Positions 26,914 to 33,838 of a stretch of DNA of 64,000 bases are shown one piece after another; position 1 is the stretch's first letter, and every line of letters begins with the position of its first letter. Source of the DNA: Neptunitalea lumnitzerae (GTDB lineage: Bacteria; Bacteroidota; Bacteroidia; Flavobacteriales; Flavobacteriaceae); contig NZ_BRVO01000003.1 of assembly GCF_027924185.1 (NCBI RefSeq), forward strand, positions 1 through 64,000, read 5' to 3'. Position numbers and translations under genes: made by a program. The notes under the pieces were generated by a model that saw only the letters and a program-made list of their open reading frames with translations, did not search any database and had not been told where the DNA came from.

Positions 26914-27060
26914 CTGAGTAAGTCGGCAAACTAACCTAAGCCCTGTAGAGTCTAACTTTACAGGGTTTTTTTTGTGTTCTATATCACCAAAATTCACAAC
27001 CAAAAAGTAGTCTAACTAAGCATCCCTGATAGGAAATACCCAACCAGCTGGAAAGAAGTA
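26901..27060 (+). repeat. Direct repeat R1: tRNA-Ser 3' end plus 147 bp downstream
   Basis: It is repeated at 29556-29715 with offset 2655. The repeat starts in the T-arm of tRNA-Ser and covers the terminator and a stretch up to AGCTGGAAAGAAGTA. Differences seen by eye are one base less in the GGG/T run of the second copy, a changed AT-rich patch (ATCACCAAAATTC against ATCTGCCTAAATTC), and one substitution in AGTAGTCTAAC. Confidence 0.9.
26941..26973 (+). terminator. Terminator of tRNA-Ser copy A
   Basis: CCCTGTAGAG (26941-26950) pairs with CTTTACAGGG (26956-26965), one G-T wobble, followed by eight T. Confidence 0.85.
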
Positions 27061-27109
27061 CCCCTGAATACCAAATAGGAAGGATACATCACTTTATTCC
27101 ATAAACACA

Positions 27110-27140
27110 TTGCATAACTATGTATTTTATTATACCTTTA
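27110..27140 (+). promoter_or_regulatory. Promoter candidate for the padR cassette
   Basis: TTG (27110-27112), a 20-nt spacer and TACCTTTA (27133-27140), one mismatch to TAnnTTTG, end 4 bases before the GTG start of the PadR gene. This predicts a mRNA with almost no leader. Confidence 0.5.
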
Positions 27141-27144
27141 TCAT

Positions 27145-27477
27145 GTGAATGAGAATTTTTTACATAAATGGAAATCGCAAGTTAAAAAAGGAACACTTGC
27201 TTTTATTGCTCTAAATGTCTTGAAAGACCATGAATATTATGGTTACGAATTGATAGAGCAAATAAAAAAAAATACGCGAATTGAAATTGCAGAAGGTACA
27301 CTCTACCCTTTAATGAACCGTTTAAAAAAAGAAGGGCTTGTCACATCTAAATGGGTTGAACAAACATCCGGTATTCCACGAAAATACTATACCCTAACCA
27401 ATACAGGCGAAGCCACTTTATCAGAAATGAGCAACTTTTGGTTTGACCTAGAAAAATCAATAAAAAGAATATCCTAA
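27145..27477 (+). CDS. PadR-family transcriptional regulator
   Basis: A 110-residue winged-helix repressor of the PadR-s1 type. KKGTLAFIALNVL, YYGYELIEQIKK, the wing IAEGTLYPLMNRLKKEGLV and SGIPRKYYTLTNTGE are the family's conserved blocks. The start is GTG 27145; an ATG two bases earlier in that frame meets a stop at once. The stop overlaps the start of the next gene by one base. PadR genes next to HAAS/DUF1700-like membrane genes are a recurring pair. It is the first gene of the tRNA-bounded compartment and probably represses its own cassette. Confidence 0.92.
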   Translation: MNENFLHKWKSQVKKGTLAFIALNVLKDHEYYGYELIEQIKKNTRIEIAEGTLYPLMNRLKKEGLVTSKWVEQTSGIPRKYYTLTNTGEATLSEMSNFWFDLEKSIKRIS

Positions 27478-28100
27478 TGAAACCTATACAGTTCACCAAT
27501 CAAACGGCACAAAAAATATACAGTGATTATATCACAAGAATTAAACGTACCACTCAGCCATTGGATAAAAAGGACCAAGAAGAAATTCTAATGGAACTCA
27601 ACAGTCATATTTACGAAGGATTACTTCAGCTTGACCCTACAAACGAAATTGAAAATTTAGTTAATTTACTTGACAAATTAGGAGCTCCCGAAGAAGTTTT
27701 GAAGCCCTTAGTTGCTCAAAAAAAATTAGAGCAAGCAACAAAAACTTTCAATCCTAAACATATATTTAAAGCATTAGCTCTCAACCTTTCTAATGGTGTA
27801 CTGTACATAGTCTTCGCATTCTTGTACTTGACATTATTTGGTTTTGTTTATTTAATTATTGCCAAAATTCTACATCCCAATCAAGTAGGTCTTTTTTTCA
27901 AAGAGGGTAAATTTCATTTATTGGGTATTAGAAATTCTCATCAAGTGAAAATTCTGGAACTTACCGAGGTATTAGGATATTGGTTTATTCCTACAATGCT
28001 ATTCATAATCGTAGTTCTTTATATACTCATTACTCTTTTACTAAGAATGAAAAGAAAAAAATTTACATTATTACATAGCATAACAATGTATTATTTATAA
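27477..28100 (+). CDS. HAAS/DUF1700-like membrane protein
   Basis: A 207-residue protein. The N-terminal 100 residues form an acidic helical domain (KKDQEEILMELNSHIYEGLL, ENLVNLLDKLGAPEEVLKPL) of the HAAS type (helical domain associated with PadR-type regulators). Two to three hydrophobic segments follow (about 105-135 and 168-190). The start codon overlaps the padR stop codon (TAATG). Such proteins are thought to act as membrane partners of the PadR regulator; the signal is unknown. It precedes a serine hydrolase gene by 16 bases. Confidence 0.8.
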   Translation: MKPIQFTNQTAQKIYSDYITRIKRTTQPLDKKDQEEILMELNSHIYEGLLQLDPTNEIENLVNLLDKLGAPEEVLKPLVAQKKLEQATKTFNPKHIFKALALNLSNGVLYIVFAFLYLTLFGFVYLIIAKILHPNQVGLFFKEGKFHLLGIRNSHQVKILELTEVLGYWFIPTMLFIIVVLYILITLLLRMKRKKFTLLHSITMYYL

Positions 28101-28116
28101 CTAAAAATTAATTTTT

Positions 28117-29436
28117 ATGAAATCAATTTCAGCAACCATAACACTACTCTTTCTAAGTTTCCTTACGTACGGTCAGCAATCTGCTCTTCTAAATGAGCTA
28201 AAAAATAAATATGAGCCTTATTACCAAGCTACCCATATTAAAATGGGAATTTTACTAAAACAAAACGATCATTTCTTAGCTACACGGTTAAATTTCGATA
28301 ATGATAGAAATACTGTTTTCAACATTGGAAGTGCGACTAAAACATTCACTGCTATACTGATTTTACAGGAAGTTGAAAGAGGTACCTTAAAATTATCTGA
28401 TAGCATTGGTAAATTCTTGAGCCCAATACAAAATATATCAGGGAGTCTTTCCGTGGAGCAATTGCTAAGGCATGAAACGGGACTCGCTGAAACTGTGGGT
28501 AATCAAGAATGGGATGCATATCACATACCTACTGATAGTATTTTAAGAGCTGATGTCTTGCAAAATGTAAAACCTCAAAACAAAAAACAAATAGGTCATT
28601 TTGTATATACAAACACCAATTACATTTTACTAGGGCAAATTCTTGAAAAAATAAATGACCAAAGTTATTTTGACTTACTAAAAAACCGAATATTCACTCC
28701 CTGTGGTCTTAAGAACACCTATCCCTATGTCTCCAAAAGCATAACAAATTTAGTTCATCCCACTGATGAATTAAATGAACAAGATCAATACCAAGGAATT
28801 AACTACAAGTTTTTTGCAGATTATGCCTTTGCTGCCGGGAGTATTGCTTCAAATCTTGAAGACATGGCTTTATTTTATGAACATCTCTATAAAAAGCAAA
28901 CCTTAATTAGCCAAAAAAGTTTACTTCAAATGACCAATTTTAAAAATGGCAAATATGGCTTAGGCCTTCAAAAATTAACCATCGATGAAACTGAATATTG
29001 GGGACATGGAGGAAACAACTACGGCTACGCTTTCAGAAATTTTTACAACCCACAAACTGGGGATATGATACTCTATTTTATTAATCGATTCAGAGTTCCC
29101 ATGAAAAATAGTTTAAATAAAGATTTGAAAGCCATACTAAATCATCAATCAATTCCAAAATTTAGAACGTATAAAACGAAAGAATTTAAAGATTTTATTG
29201 GCGAATATGTCCTAGATGGACTTAACATAAAGTTTTCCATTTTTGAAAAAGAGAATTTCATCTATTTTCAAATGCAACACCTAAAAGTTCCATTAGTAAG
29301 TTACGAACCCAATGTATTGTTGGATGTTTCCTCAGGTATTAAGTTTATGAAATCATCAGAAAATCCAAATCAACTTATTTGGTTTCAAAATAGAAAAAAA
29401 CTTATGGCCAAAAAGACTTTATTAAATATAGATTGA
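28117..29436 (+). CDS. Serine hydrolase, class C beta-lactamase/PBP fold
   Basis: A 439-residue exported hydrolase with a signal peptide ending LFLSFLTYGQ. The active-site serine is S72 in GSATK (SxxK, K75); the second motif is Y-x-N in YTNTNYILLG, and the third is HGG in WGHGGNNYGY in place of KTG. These are the features of beta-lactamase-related peptidases and esterases. A C-terminal extension of about 80 residues (from about 355, starting TYKTKEFKDFIGEYVLDG) has the DUF3471-like look. It is the last gene of the padR cassette. Antibiotic hydrolysis should not be assumed; a D-amino-acid peptide or ester substrate is as likely. Confidence 0.9.
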   Translation: MKSISATITLLFLSFLTYGQQSALLNELKNKYEPYYQATHIKMGILLKQNDHFLATRLNFDNDRNTVFNIGSATKTFTAILILQEVERGTLKLSDSIGKFLSPIQNISGSLSVEQLLRHETGLAETVGNQEWDAYHIPTDSILRADVLQNVKPQNKKQIGHFVYTNTNYILLGQILEKINDQSYFDLLKNRIFTPCGLKNTYPYVSKSITNLVHPTDELNEQDQYQGINYKFFADYAFAAGSIASNLEDMALFYEHLYKKQTLISQKSLLQMTNFKNGKYGLGLQKLTIDETEYWGHGGNNYGYAFRNFYNPQTGDMILYFINRFRVPMKNSLNKDLKAILNHQSIPKFRTYKTKEFKDFIGEYVLDGLNIKFSIFEKENFIYFQMQHLKVPLVSYEPNVLLDVSSGIKFMKSSENPNQLIWFQNRKKLMAKKTLLNID

Positions 29437-29551
29437 ATGTTTCCAAACTTTAATTTTAGTTAAAATTAGAATATAGAGACTAATTAGGTGTCACAATATT
29501 CTTTTAATAGTTTCTAAGCCCCTATAAATACAAGAAAAACAAAAACTCAGA

Positions 29552-29568
29552 GAACCCCTCTTTCTCCG
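29552..29568 (+). pseudogene. tRNA-Ser 3'-end remnant
   Basis: GAACCCCTCTTTCTCCG matches the last 17 bases of tRNA-Ser with one change (T to C). No acceptor or anticodon part precedes it, so it is not a gene. It forms the left end of repeat R2. Confidence 0.85.
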
Positions 29569-29715
29569 CTGAGTAAGTCGGCAAACTAACCTAAGCCCTG
29601 TAGAGTCTAACTTTACAGGTTTTTTTTGTGTTCTATATCTGCCTAAATTCACAACCAAAAAGTAGACTAACTAAGCATCCCTGATAGGAAATACCCAACC
29701 AGCTGGAAAGAAGTA
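29556..29715 (+). repeat. Direct repeat R2 (partner of R1)
   Basis: The second copy of the 160-bp repeat, starting in the tRNA remnant. The terminator in it is weakened (CAGG instead of CAGGG). Together with R1 it bounds the padR-HAAS-hydrolase cassette. Sequences diverge immediately after AGAAGTA on the right side. Confidence 0.9.
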
Positions 29716-29747
29716 TAGATGCTCCATAATGATAGTAATAAACTTAA

Positions 29748-29864
29748 CTACAACTGCAAAGTACCGGTCAGCTTTTTATCTTCTTCACTCTTACCGCCAT
29801 TGGCGTTACGCTAACGGGAGCTGGTGCTGCTTTAATGGTTCAGGTATTTTATCTACCTGAATGA
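29748..29864 (+). pseudogene. Relic of a small membrane-protein gene (left copy)
   Basis: An open stretch of 38 codons without a start, ending in TGA, reads LFIFFTLTAIGVTLTGAG then ALMVQVFYLPE. It is related to the stretch at 32796-32852. Both contain TAACGGGAGCTGG. No intact gene of this type is in the window. Confidence 0.5.
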
Positions 29865-29903
29865 GTTTGTTCTATTAGATAATACCTGTGGTATTTTTTC
29901 TAT

Positions 29904-30596
29904 TTAGTTTTCATAGATATCATCTCCTACTGTATAGTTTTTTTCAAAAAGGGTTTCTATTTTTCCATAATTATCAACCTTAACCTTTTTATTAAAAACA
30001 TCTGGGGTACTTTCGTAATATGAAAAGTTTATAGCTTCAATTGTTAAATCTTTTGATACAATAACTCCTTGATATACGTACATATCGTACCTCAAATAAT
30101 CTGTAACACCCAAAAAGGAATAATCAATTATTCCTTCATCAGGTTTATAGGTGAATATAAAACAAGCGGACAGTGATTTAGAATTTAACTTTGATAGGAA
30201 TAGAGAAACAGAATCATTTATTTTTATCTTTTTAATAATACCACAACTACAAATACCAAAGTTTGCCTCAAACCCATTATCAAACTTATAGTTCAACGAG
30301 TCCTTATAAGATTCAAATTTTTGACATTCTTTATTATAAGGTAAATTTTCAAAGCTAAAATCTAACAAGTCTTGTTGATTAGTTAAGCCATTTGTAAATA
30401 ATTGCTTGTTGTAATAAAATGGCAGTGTATCATAAGACCTCACGTTCAAAAACTCTTCAAACTCTTTTTTATTTAAATTAATATTAGTTTCTATATCTAT
30501 TACAGATTCTTTAGTTTCATTAACGCTCGTTTTATTGTTTTCTTTACAAGAAACCAATATGCTAATCATTAATAAATATATATACAATCCCTTCAT
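29904..30596 (-). CDS. Hypothetical lipoprotein
   Basis: A 230-residue protein with a lipoprotein signal: MKGLYIYLLMISILVSCKEN, acylated cysteine C17 in LVSC. The mature part is acidic and AT-rich in codon use, with a CGICS-like FGICSCGIIKKIKIN segment. I do not recognise a family. It is the last of four leftward genes that lie downstream of a decayed RHS core fragment at 32569-32700, the place where immunity genes of RHS toxins are kept. An immunity role is inference only. Upstream, a 37-codon open fragment at 30644-30754 separates it from the next gene. Confidence 0.65.
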   Translation of the reverse strand: MKGLYIYLLMISILVSCKENNKTSVNETKESVIDIETNINLNKKEFEEFLNVRSYDTLPFYYNKQLFTNGLTNQQDLLDFSFENLPYNKECQKFESYKDSLNYKFDNGFEANFGICSCGIIKKIKINDSVSLFLSKLNSKSLSACFIFTYKPDEGIIDYSFLGVTDYLRYDMYVYQGVIVSKDLTIEAINFSYYESTPDVFNKKVKVDNYGKIETLFEKNYTVGDDIYEN

Positions 30597-30732
30597 CTTA
30601 GATGCTATTTATAATTTGCTTTAAAGTATTATATGTAAATAGATTAATGATCAAATAACACTTCATTTTCATATCCAACATTAAATTGATATTTTTCTTT
30701 TTGATTTCCTTTTAACTCCGTTGTTTCTTGAA

Positions 30733-31473
30733 TTACTTTAAAGGTTTTAAAATGCTTTCACTAATTTTTTTAATTCTTTCTTCATTTGATATTTTGTACC
30801 TAGACACTATTTCTATTTCATCATACTTTTCTACATTAACATCTCCTAGTTCAGCGCAATATGATAAATCGTTTACGGTTAAGCTATAATTTTTTGAAAT
30901 TGAAAATGTTCTTTTCCATCCGCACTCATAATACAAGCCATCTTGAATAATCATTTTATCTACTAACACATTCTTATCATTAAATATTTGTAACTCAATA
31001 GTGCAAGTTTTATAATCTGATGCTTCACCTTCATAATAAGAAAAGAGCAACACTCTATTATTATCTATATCTGGCAAACGTAATCCAAAATAACCTTGTT
31101 TTTTAGATGGATGCCCATTATCATAATGATTCGCTTTAGTCTCATACTCCGTATTAACACTAAACATAACATCTAGTTCATTTAAATTAAATTCTTGATG
31201 ACAGTTTGGTGAACAACAATACTTTTTTAATTTAATCTCACCATTTTCTATCATATCGGTATCAATAGGTAATTTACATATAGGTATCGAATCCCAGTGA
31301 ATCTTAATTTGTTTAAGAGAATCTATCATTTCCTCCTTAGTAGTCAATGATTTTTTTGTTTTTTCACGATCATTACTGATTTCAATTTTTTTAACTATTG
31401 ATTTCTTTTGCTTAGACTCATTACAATTTTGAAACAAAAATAGTGCTGATAAAAAAAATAAAAACTTATTCAT
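30733..31473 (-). CDS. Hypothetical lipoprotein
   Basis: A 246-residue protein with signal MNKFLFFLSALFLFQNCNES and lipobox cysteine C17. The lysine-rich linker (about 20-50) leads to a globular part containing a CCSPNCHQEFNLNELDVMF segment and several cysteines. No family recognised. Its start overlaps the end of the membrane-protein gene at 31466 by 8 bases, so the two are translated together and may form a unit. It belongs to the very AT-rich leftward block behind the RHS relic. Confidence 0.68.
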   Translation of the reverse strand: MNKFLFFLSALFLFQNCNESKQKKSIVKKIEISNDREKTKKSLTTKEEMIDSLKQIKIHWDSIPICKLPIDTDMIENGEIKLKKYCCSPNCHQEFNLNELDVMFSVNTEYETKANHYDNGHPSKKQGYFGLRLPDIDNNRVLLFSYYEGEASDYKTCTIELQIFNDKNVLVDKMIIQDGLYYECGWKRTFSISKNYSLTVNDLSYCAELGDVNVEKYDEIEIVSRYKISNEERIKKISESILKPLK

Positions 31474-31984
31474 TATTGCTCTTTAATTTAAATAAACTAT
31501 AAAGGTGAAACACTAGAATACTACTGTAAATAATAAAACTCATCACGTAGTTTATTGTATTGTGTAGCGTGTAATTTTTCTTGCTATAAGGAGGGGGAAG
31601 CTCTTTTGGATAATCTATATAAGGAGGAATTTCTATAAACCAATAAATAGCAATAATTAGTATACAAATAGAAATAACAATTTGCGGTATACTTTTTAGT
31701 CTATATGGTAATAATGTATTTACACTATATAAAGAATAAACTAAAAATATAGTAAGGGTTATGAAAAGAGTAAAACTAAATATAGGTATAGAATAAAACT
31801 CTGGCAATATAGTATACTTTACTCCAGGAATTAATGTGTTAGGCACAAAAAATAAAAGTGCCAAAATAAAGACTACTTTAGAAGGTAAGTGAAATTTATC
31901 AGTAGTCTTACGAACTAAATAGCTAATTTCAGTAATGAATGATATCATCAGTATAAAAAACATAATGTAGGTCAAACTTTTCAT
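31466..31984 (-). CDS. Hypothetical membrane protein
   Basis: A 172-residue integral membrane protein with four to five hydrophobic segments (about 1-20, 33-55, 64-90, 97-118, 140-165). A cytosolic or periplasmic loop with PPYIDYPKELPPPYSKK is rich in proline. I do not recognise a family. It overlaps the lipoprotein gene downstream by 8 bases, suggesting a two-gene unit. Possible roles in a toxin-immunity setting come only from its position near the RHS core remnant. Confidence 0.62.
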   Translation of the reverse strand: MKSLTYIMFFILMISFITEISYLVRKTTDKFHLPSKVVFILALLFFVPNTLIPGVKYTILPEFYSIPIFSFTLFITLTIFLVYSLYSVNTLLPYRLKSIPQIVISICILIIAIYWFIEIPPYIDYPKELPPPYSKKNYTLHNTINYVMSFIIYSSILVFHLYSLFKLKSNNE

Positions 31985-32062
31985 GACTCAACTGGTATTT
32001 TTAATGTTTGAGTTTATTCTTTAACAACTGAGTAGATAGTAAAATCTTCACCTCTTTTAAAG

Positions 32063-32527
32063 TCACTTCAATTCATACCTGGTAAACTCTACCGAGTTTA
32101 AATCATCAACAGTAGTAAGTATATTATAGCCGTTTGGAATATAAAGCTTATTTTCAAATATGATATACGGACTTGGAACTCCTTGATTAATTTTATAAAT
32201 AGTATTATTCTTTATATTTATTAATTTTTCGTGTGATACCCATGGACCTATCCATGTCTTAACAGTTTCTAATTTATATTCGTTTTCTTTCTCTTTAGGT
32301 AATTCTAACAACATTGTAGATATGTCATTCTGAACATCCGTTGGATTTCGAAGATATTGAGTAATCTCTACAGGCAAATCCGTAAATTTTACATTCTTCA
32401 CTTTTAGGGTATTGATATTTTGCTCTTTACAACTGTTAAAAAGCAATACAATAAATAAAAAATTCAAATATTTCAATTTGTTCTCAAGTTTAGTTTTATC
32501 AATACTACTGTCAGTACTGGTATACAA
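32063..32527 (-). CDS. Hypothetical lipoprotein
   Basis: Up to 154 residues. Taken from ATG 32527 it has 17 polar residues before the hydrophobic stretch; a TTG at 32476 would give LKYLNFLFIVLLFNSCKEQN, a proper lipoprotein signal with a lipobox ending FNSC, and is the likelier start in my view. The remainder is a short beta-rich domain with KTWIGPWVSHEKL. No family recognised. It is the first complete gene after the RHS core fragment, 42 bases downstream of that fragment's stop, which is where a cognate immunity gene would normally sit. Confidence 0.6.
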   Translation of the reverse strand: MYTSTDSSIDKTKLENKLKYLNFLFIVLLFNSCKEQNINTLKVKNVKFTDLPVEITQYLRNPTDVQNDISTMLLELPKEKENEYKLETVKTWIGPWVSHEKLINIKNNTIYKINQGVPSPYIIFENKLYIPNGYNILTTVDDLNSVEFTRYELK

Positions 32528-32568
32528 GTTTTGAAAATTTTGTAAATCACCATAAGGTTGGTCAAAAA

Positions 32569-32700
32569 TTAATTATAAGAAATCCATCCCAGGTATTTCT
32601 CCGCCAACGGGTCTACTACACTTAACCAAATACTAGTTTTAAGGTTGTAATAGTGGGTACCATAATAATAGTTGCTAATTATTGGCATTTCAAAAAGTAA
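32569..32700 (-). pseudogene. RHS repeat-associated core fragment (decayed)
   Basis: The minus strand in one frame reads YYYGTHYYNLKTSIWLS, then VVDPLAEKYLGWISYN and a stop. This is the hallmark C-terminal junction of RHS/YD-repeat toxins in Bacteroidota (YYGxRYYxPxTSxWLSVDPLAEKYPGxSPYxY). An extra valine codon interrupts SVDP, the proline after KY is leucine, and a stop replaces the toxin part. No RHS repeats precede it. It is therefore a remnant of a lost polymorphic toxin. Confidence 0.82.
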
Positions 32701-32764
32701 AACTTTTAATAATTTAAATATAGTAAGAAGTTTCTTAACTTAAAACTATTACAAATAAAAAGGC

Positions 32765-32782
32765 TACCTCTTTAAAGAGGTA
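32765..32782. repeat. 18-nt perfect palindrome
   Basis: TACCTCTTTAAAGAGGTA reads the same on both strands. It lies between the RHS relic and the right relic ORF. It could be an operator or the remains of a terminator; nothing else supports either. Confidence 0.5.
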
Positions 32783-32795
32783 AAATCCAACATAA

Positions 32796-32852
32796 TTTAT
32801 CACTATTACCGCAACTAGTGTGATGATAACGGGAGCTGGGCTTTCAATATTC
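32796..32852 (+). pseudogene. Relic of a small membrane-protein gene (right copy)
   Basis: After a stop codon, the frame reads FITITATSVMITGAGLSIF and runs into the tRNA promoter. About half of 16 aligned residues match the left relic (29748-29864), and TAACGGGAGCTGG is shared exactly. Confidence 0.45.
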
Positions 32853-32863
32853 AAAAATCTTTC

Positions 32864-32871
32864 TATATTTG
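32864..32871 (+). promoter_or_regulatory. -7 element of tRNA-Ser copy B
   Basis: TATATTTG, 10 bases before the tRNA, in a stretch (32853-32878) identical to that upstream of copy A. Confidence 0.65.
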
Positions 32872-32881
32872 CAACCGCTAA

Positions 32882-32966
32882 GGAGAAATGGCAGAGTGGT
32901 CGAATGCGGCGGTCTTGAAAACCGTTGAGGGTCACACCTCCGGGGGTTCGAATCCCTCTTTCTCCG
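32882..32966 (+). tRNA. tRNA-Ser(UGA), copy B
   Basis: Identical in all 85 bases to copy A, anticodon TGA at 32916-32918. Its own promoter and an own, better-paired terminator (32980-33016) are present, so it should be expressed. Downstream sequence differs from copies R1 and R2 after GCTGAGTA, apart from the related terminator hairpin. Confidence 0.97.
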
Positions 32967-32979
32967 CTGAGTACTGCGT

Positions 32980-33016
32980 AAGCCCTGTAAAGTTTAACTT
33001 TACAGGGCTTTTTTTA
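32980..33016 (+). terminator. Terminator of tRNA-Ser copy B
   Basis: AAGCCCTGTAAAG (32980-32992) pairs perfectly with CTTTACAGGGCTT (32998-33010) around TTTAA, then a T-run. Confidence 0.9.
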
Positions 33017-33141
33017 ACCTTTATGTTTCGGCTATTGTGCTATATTTTCAATTATTACATCTCCCCTATTCCTTATACCTAAATTATATTATTAAGATTT
33101 GACTACGTATAAAAACAAGAGAATATGTATATTTAAACACT

Positions 33142-33810
33142 ATGAATAATCAATCTGCTCTAATGAAATTATATACATACCTTATTATCTCTTTTCTTTT
33201 TTGCAACATAGCCAAAAGTCAAATTCAAACAAATTACTTTGTAGATGATGTGAACACTGTTGACTGTGCTTTTTTCGAATTCTGCGTTAACGACAACGCT
33301 AAGATTACCGAAGTGAATCTCATCGAAAATATGTCTACTTATAAAAATAAAGAGACTCTACAACAATTAAAAGATTATCTACTAAGTCTGGAATTTCACC
33401 CTGATACTAAACTGAAAAACGCTTGTCATAATATCACCTTTACCTTTATAAACTCAAAGTATGAGCACATGCAGGTTGCAAGTAACGCCAATACTCCAGA
33501 AACCCAATTATTAAAAGGAGCATTTCGCTATAAGAATCCTTACTACCAGAAAACTGTAATTAAAAGGACAAAAAGAATTCAAAAAGAAAAATCGAAGGAT
33601 GACAATCAAATTTATGATATTGAGTGGATATCAAATCGCCAATACAATTTAATTTACAAAAGAATGCCTAGTGAACGACTAAAAAAATACATAGGCGAAT
33701 CTATTAAAGTAGATATTCTAGAAGTTTTTAATGATGGTAGCTATGTATTTAGAGCCACCAACGAGCACAATGATGACATTACGTTTGGAGTTATCATTAA
33801 AGTAAAATAA
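33142..33810 (+). CDS. Hypothetical exported protein
   Basis: A 222-residue protein, or 215 if ATG 33163 is used, which gives the cleaner signal peptide MKLYTYLIISFLFCNIAKSQ. TATATTTA, one base off the -7 consensus, lies 7 bases before the first ATG. The mature part has a cysteine pair (DCAFFEFCVND), a middle basic stretch KRTKRIQKEKSK and a C-terminal beta-rich part. I do not recognise a family. It is the first gene to the right of tRNA-Ser copy B, and the next unknown gene follows 28 bases later. Confidence 0.62.
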   Translation: MNNQSALMKLYTYLIISFLFCNIAKSQIQTNYFVDDVNTVDCAFFEFCVNDNAKITEVNLIENMSTYKNKETLQQLKDYLLSLEFHPDTKLKNACHNITFTFINSKYEHMQVASNANTPETQLLKGAFRYKNPYYQKTVIKRTKRIQKEKSKDDNQIYDIEWISNRQYNLIYKRMPSERLKKYIGESIKVDILEVFNDGSYVFRATNEHNDDITFGVIIKVK

Positions 33811-33838
33811 ACCAGAAGTACCTAACCTAACAAAATAA

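Noticed and set aside
26794-27003. Leftward open frame across tRNA-Ser copy A
   Set aside because: It runs antisense through the tRNA and its terminator; its codons follow tRNA sequence and have no protein-like features.
28117-29436. Antibiotic-resistance beta-lactamase
   Set aside because: The HGG third motif and C-terminal extension fit general serine hydrolases; no evidence for drug hydrolysis.
26914-29555. Integrative element with its own integrase
   Set aside because: No recombinase gene is visible between the repeats, so I describe the geometry only and do not call a complete mobile element.
32888-33082. Rightward open frame starting in tRNA-Ser copy B
   Set aside because: It starts inside the tRNA and reads through its terminator; a shadow of the RNA gene.
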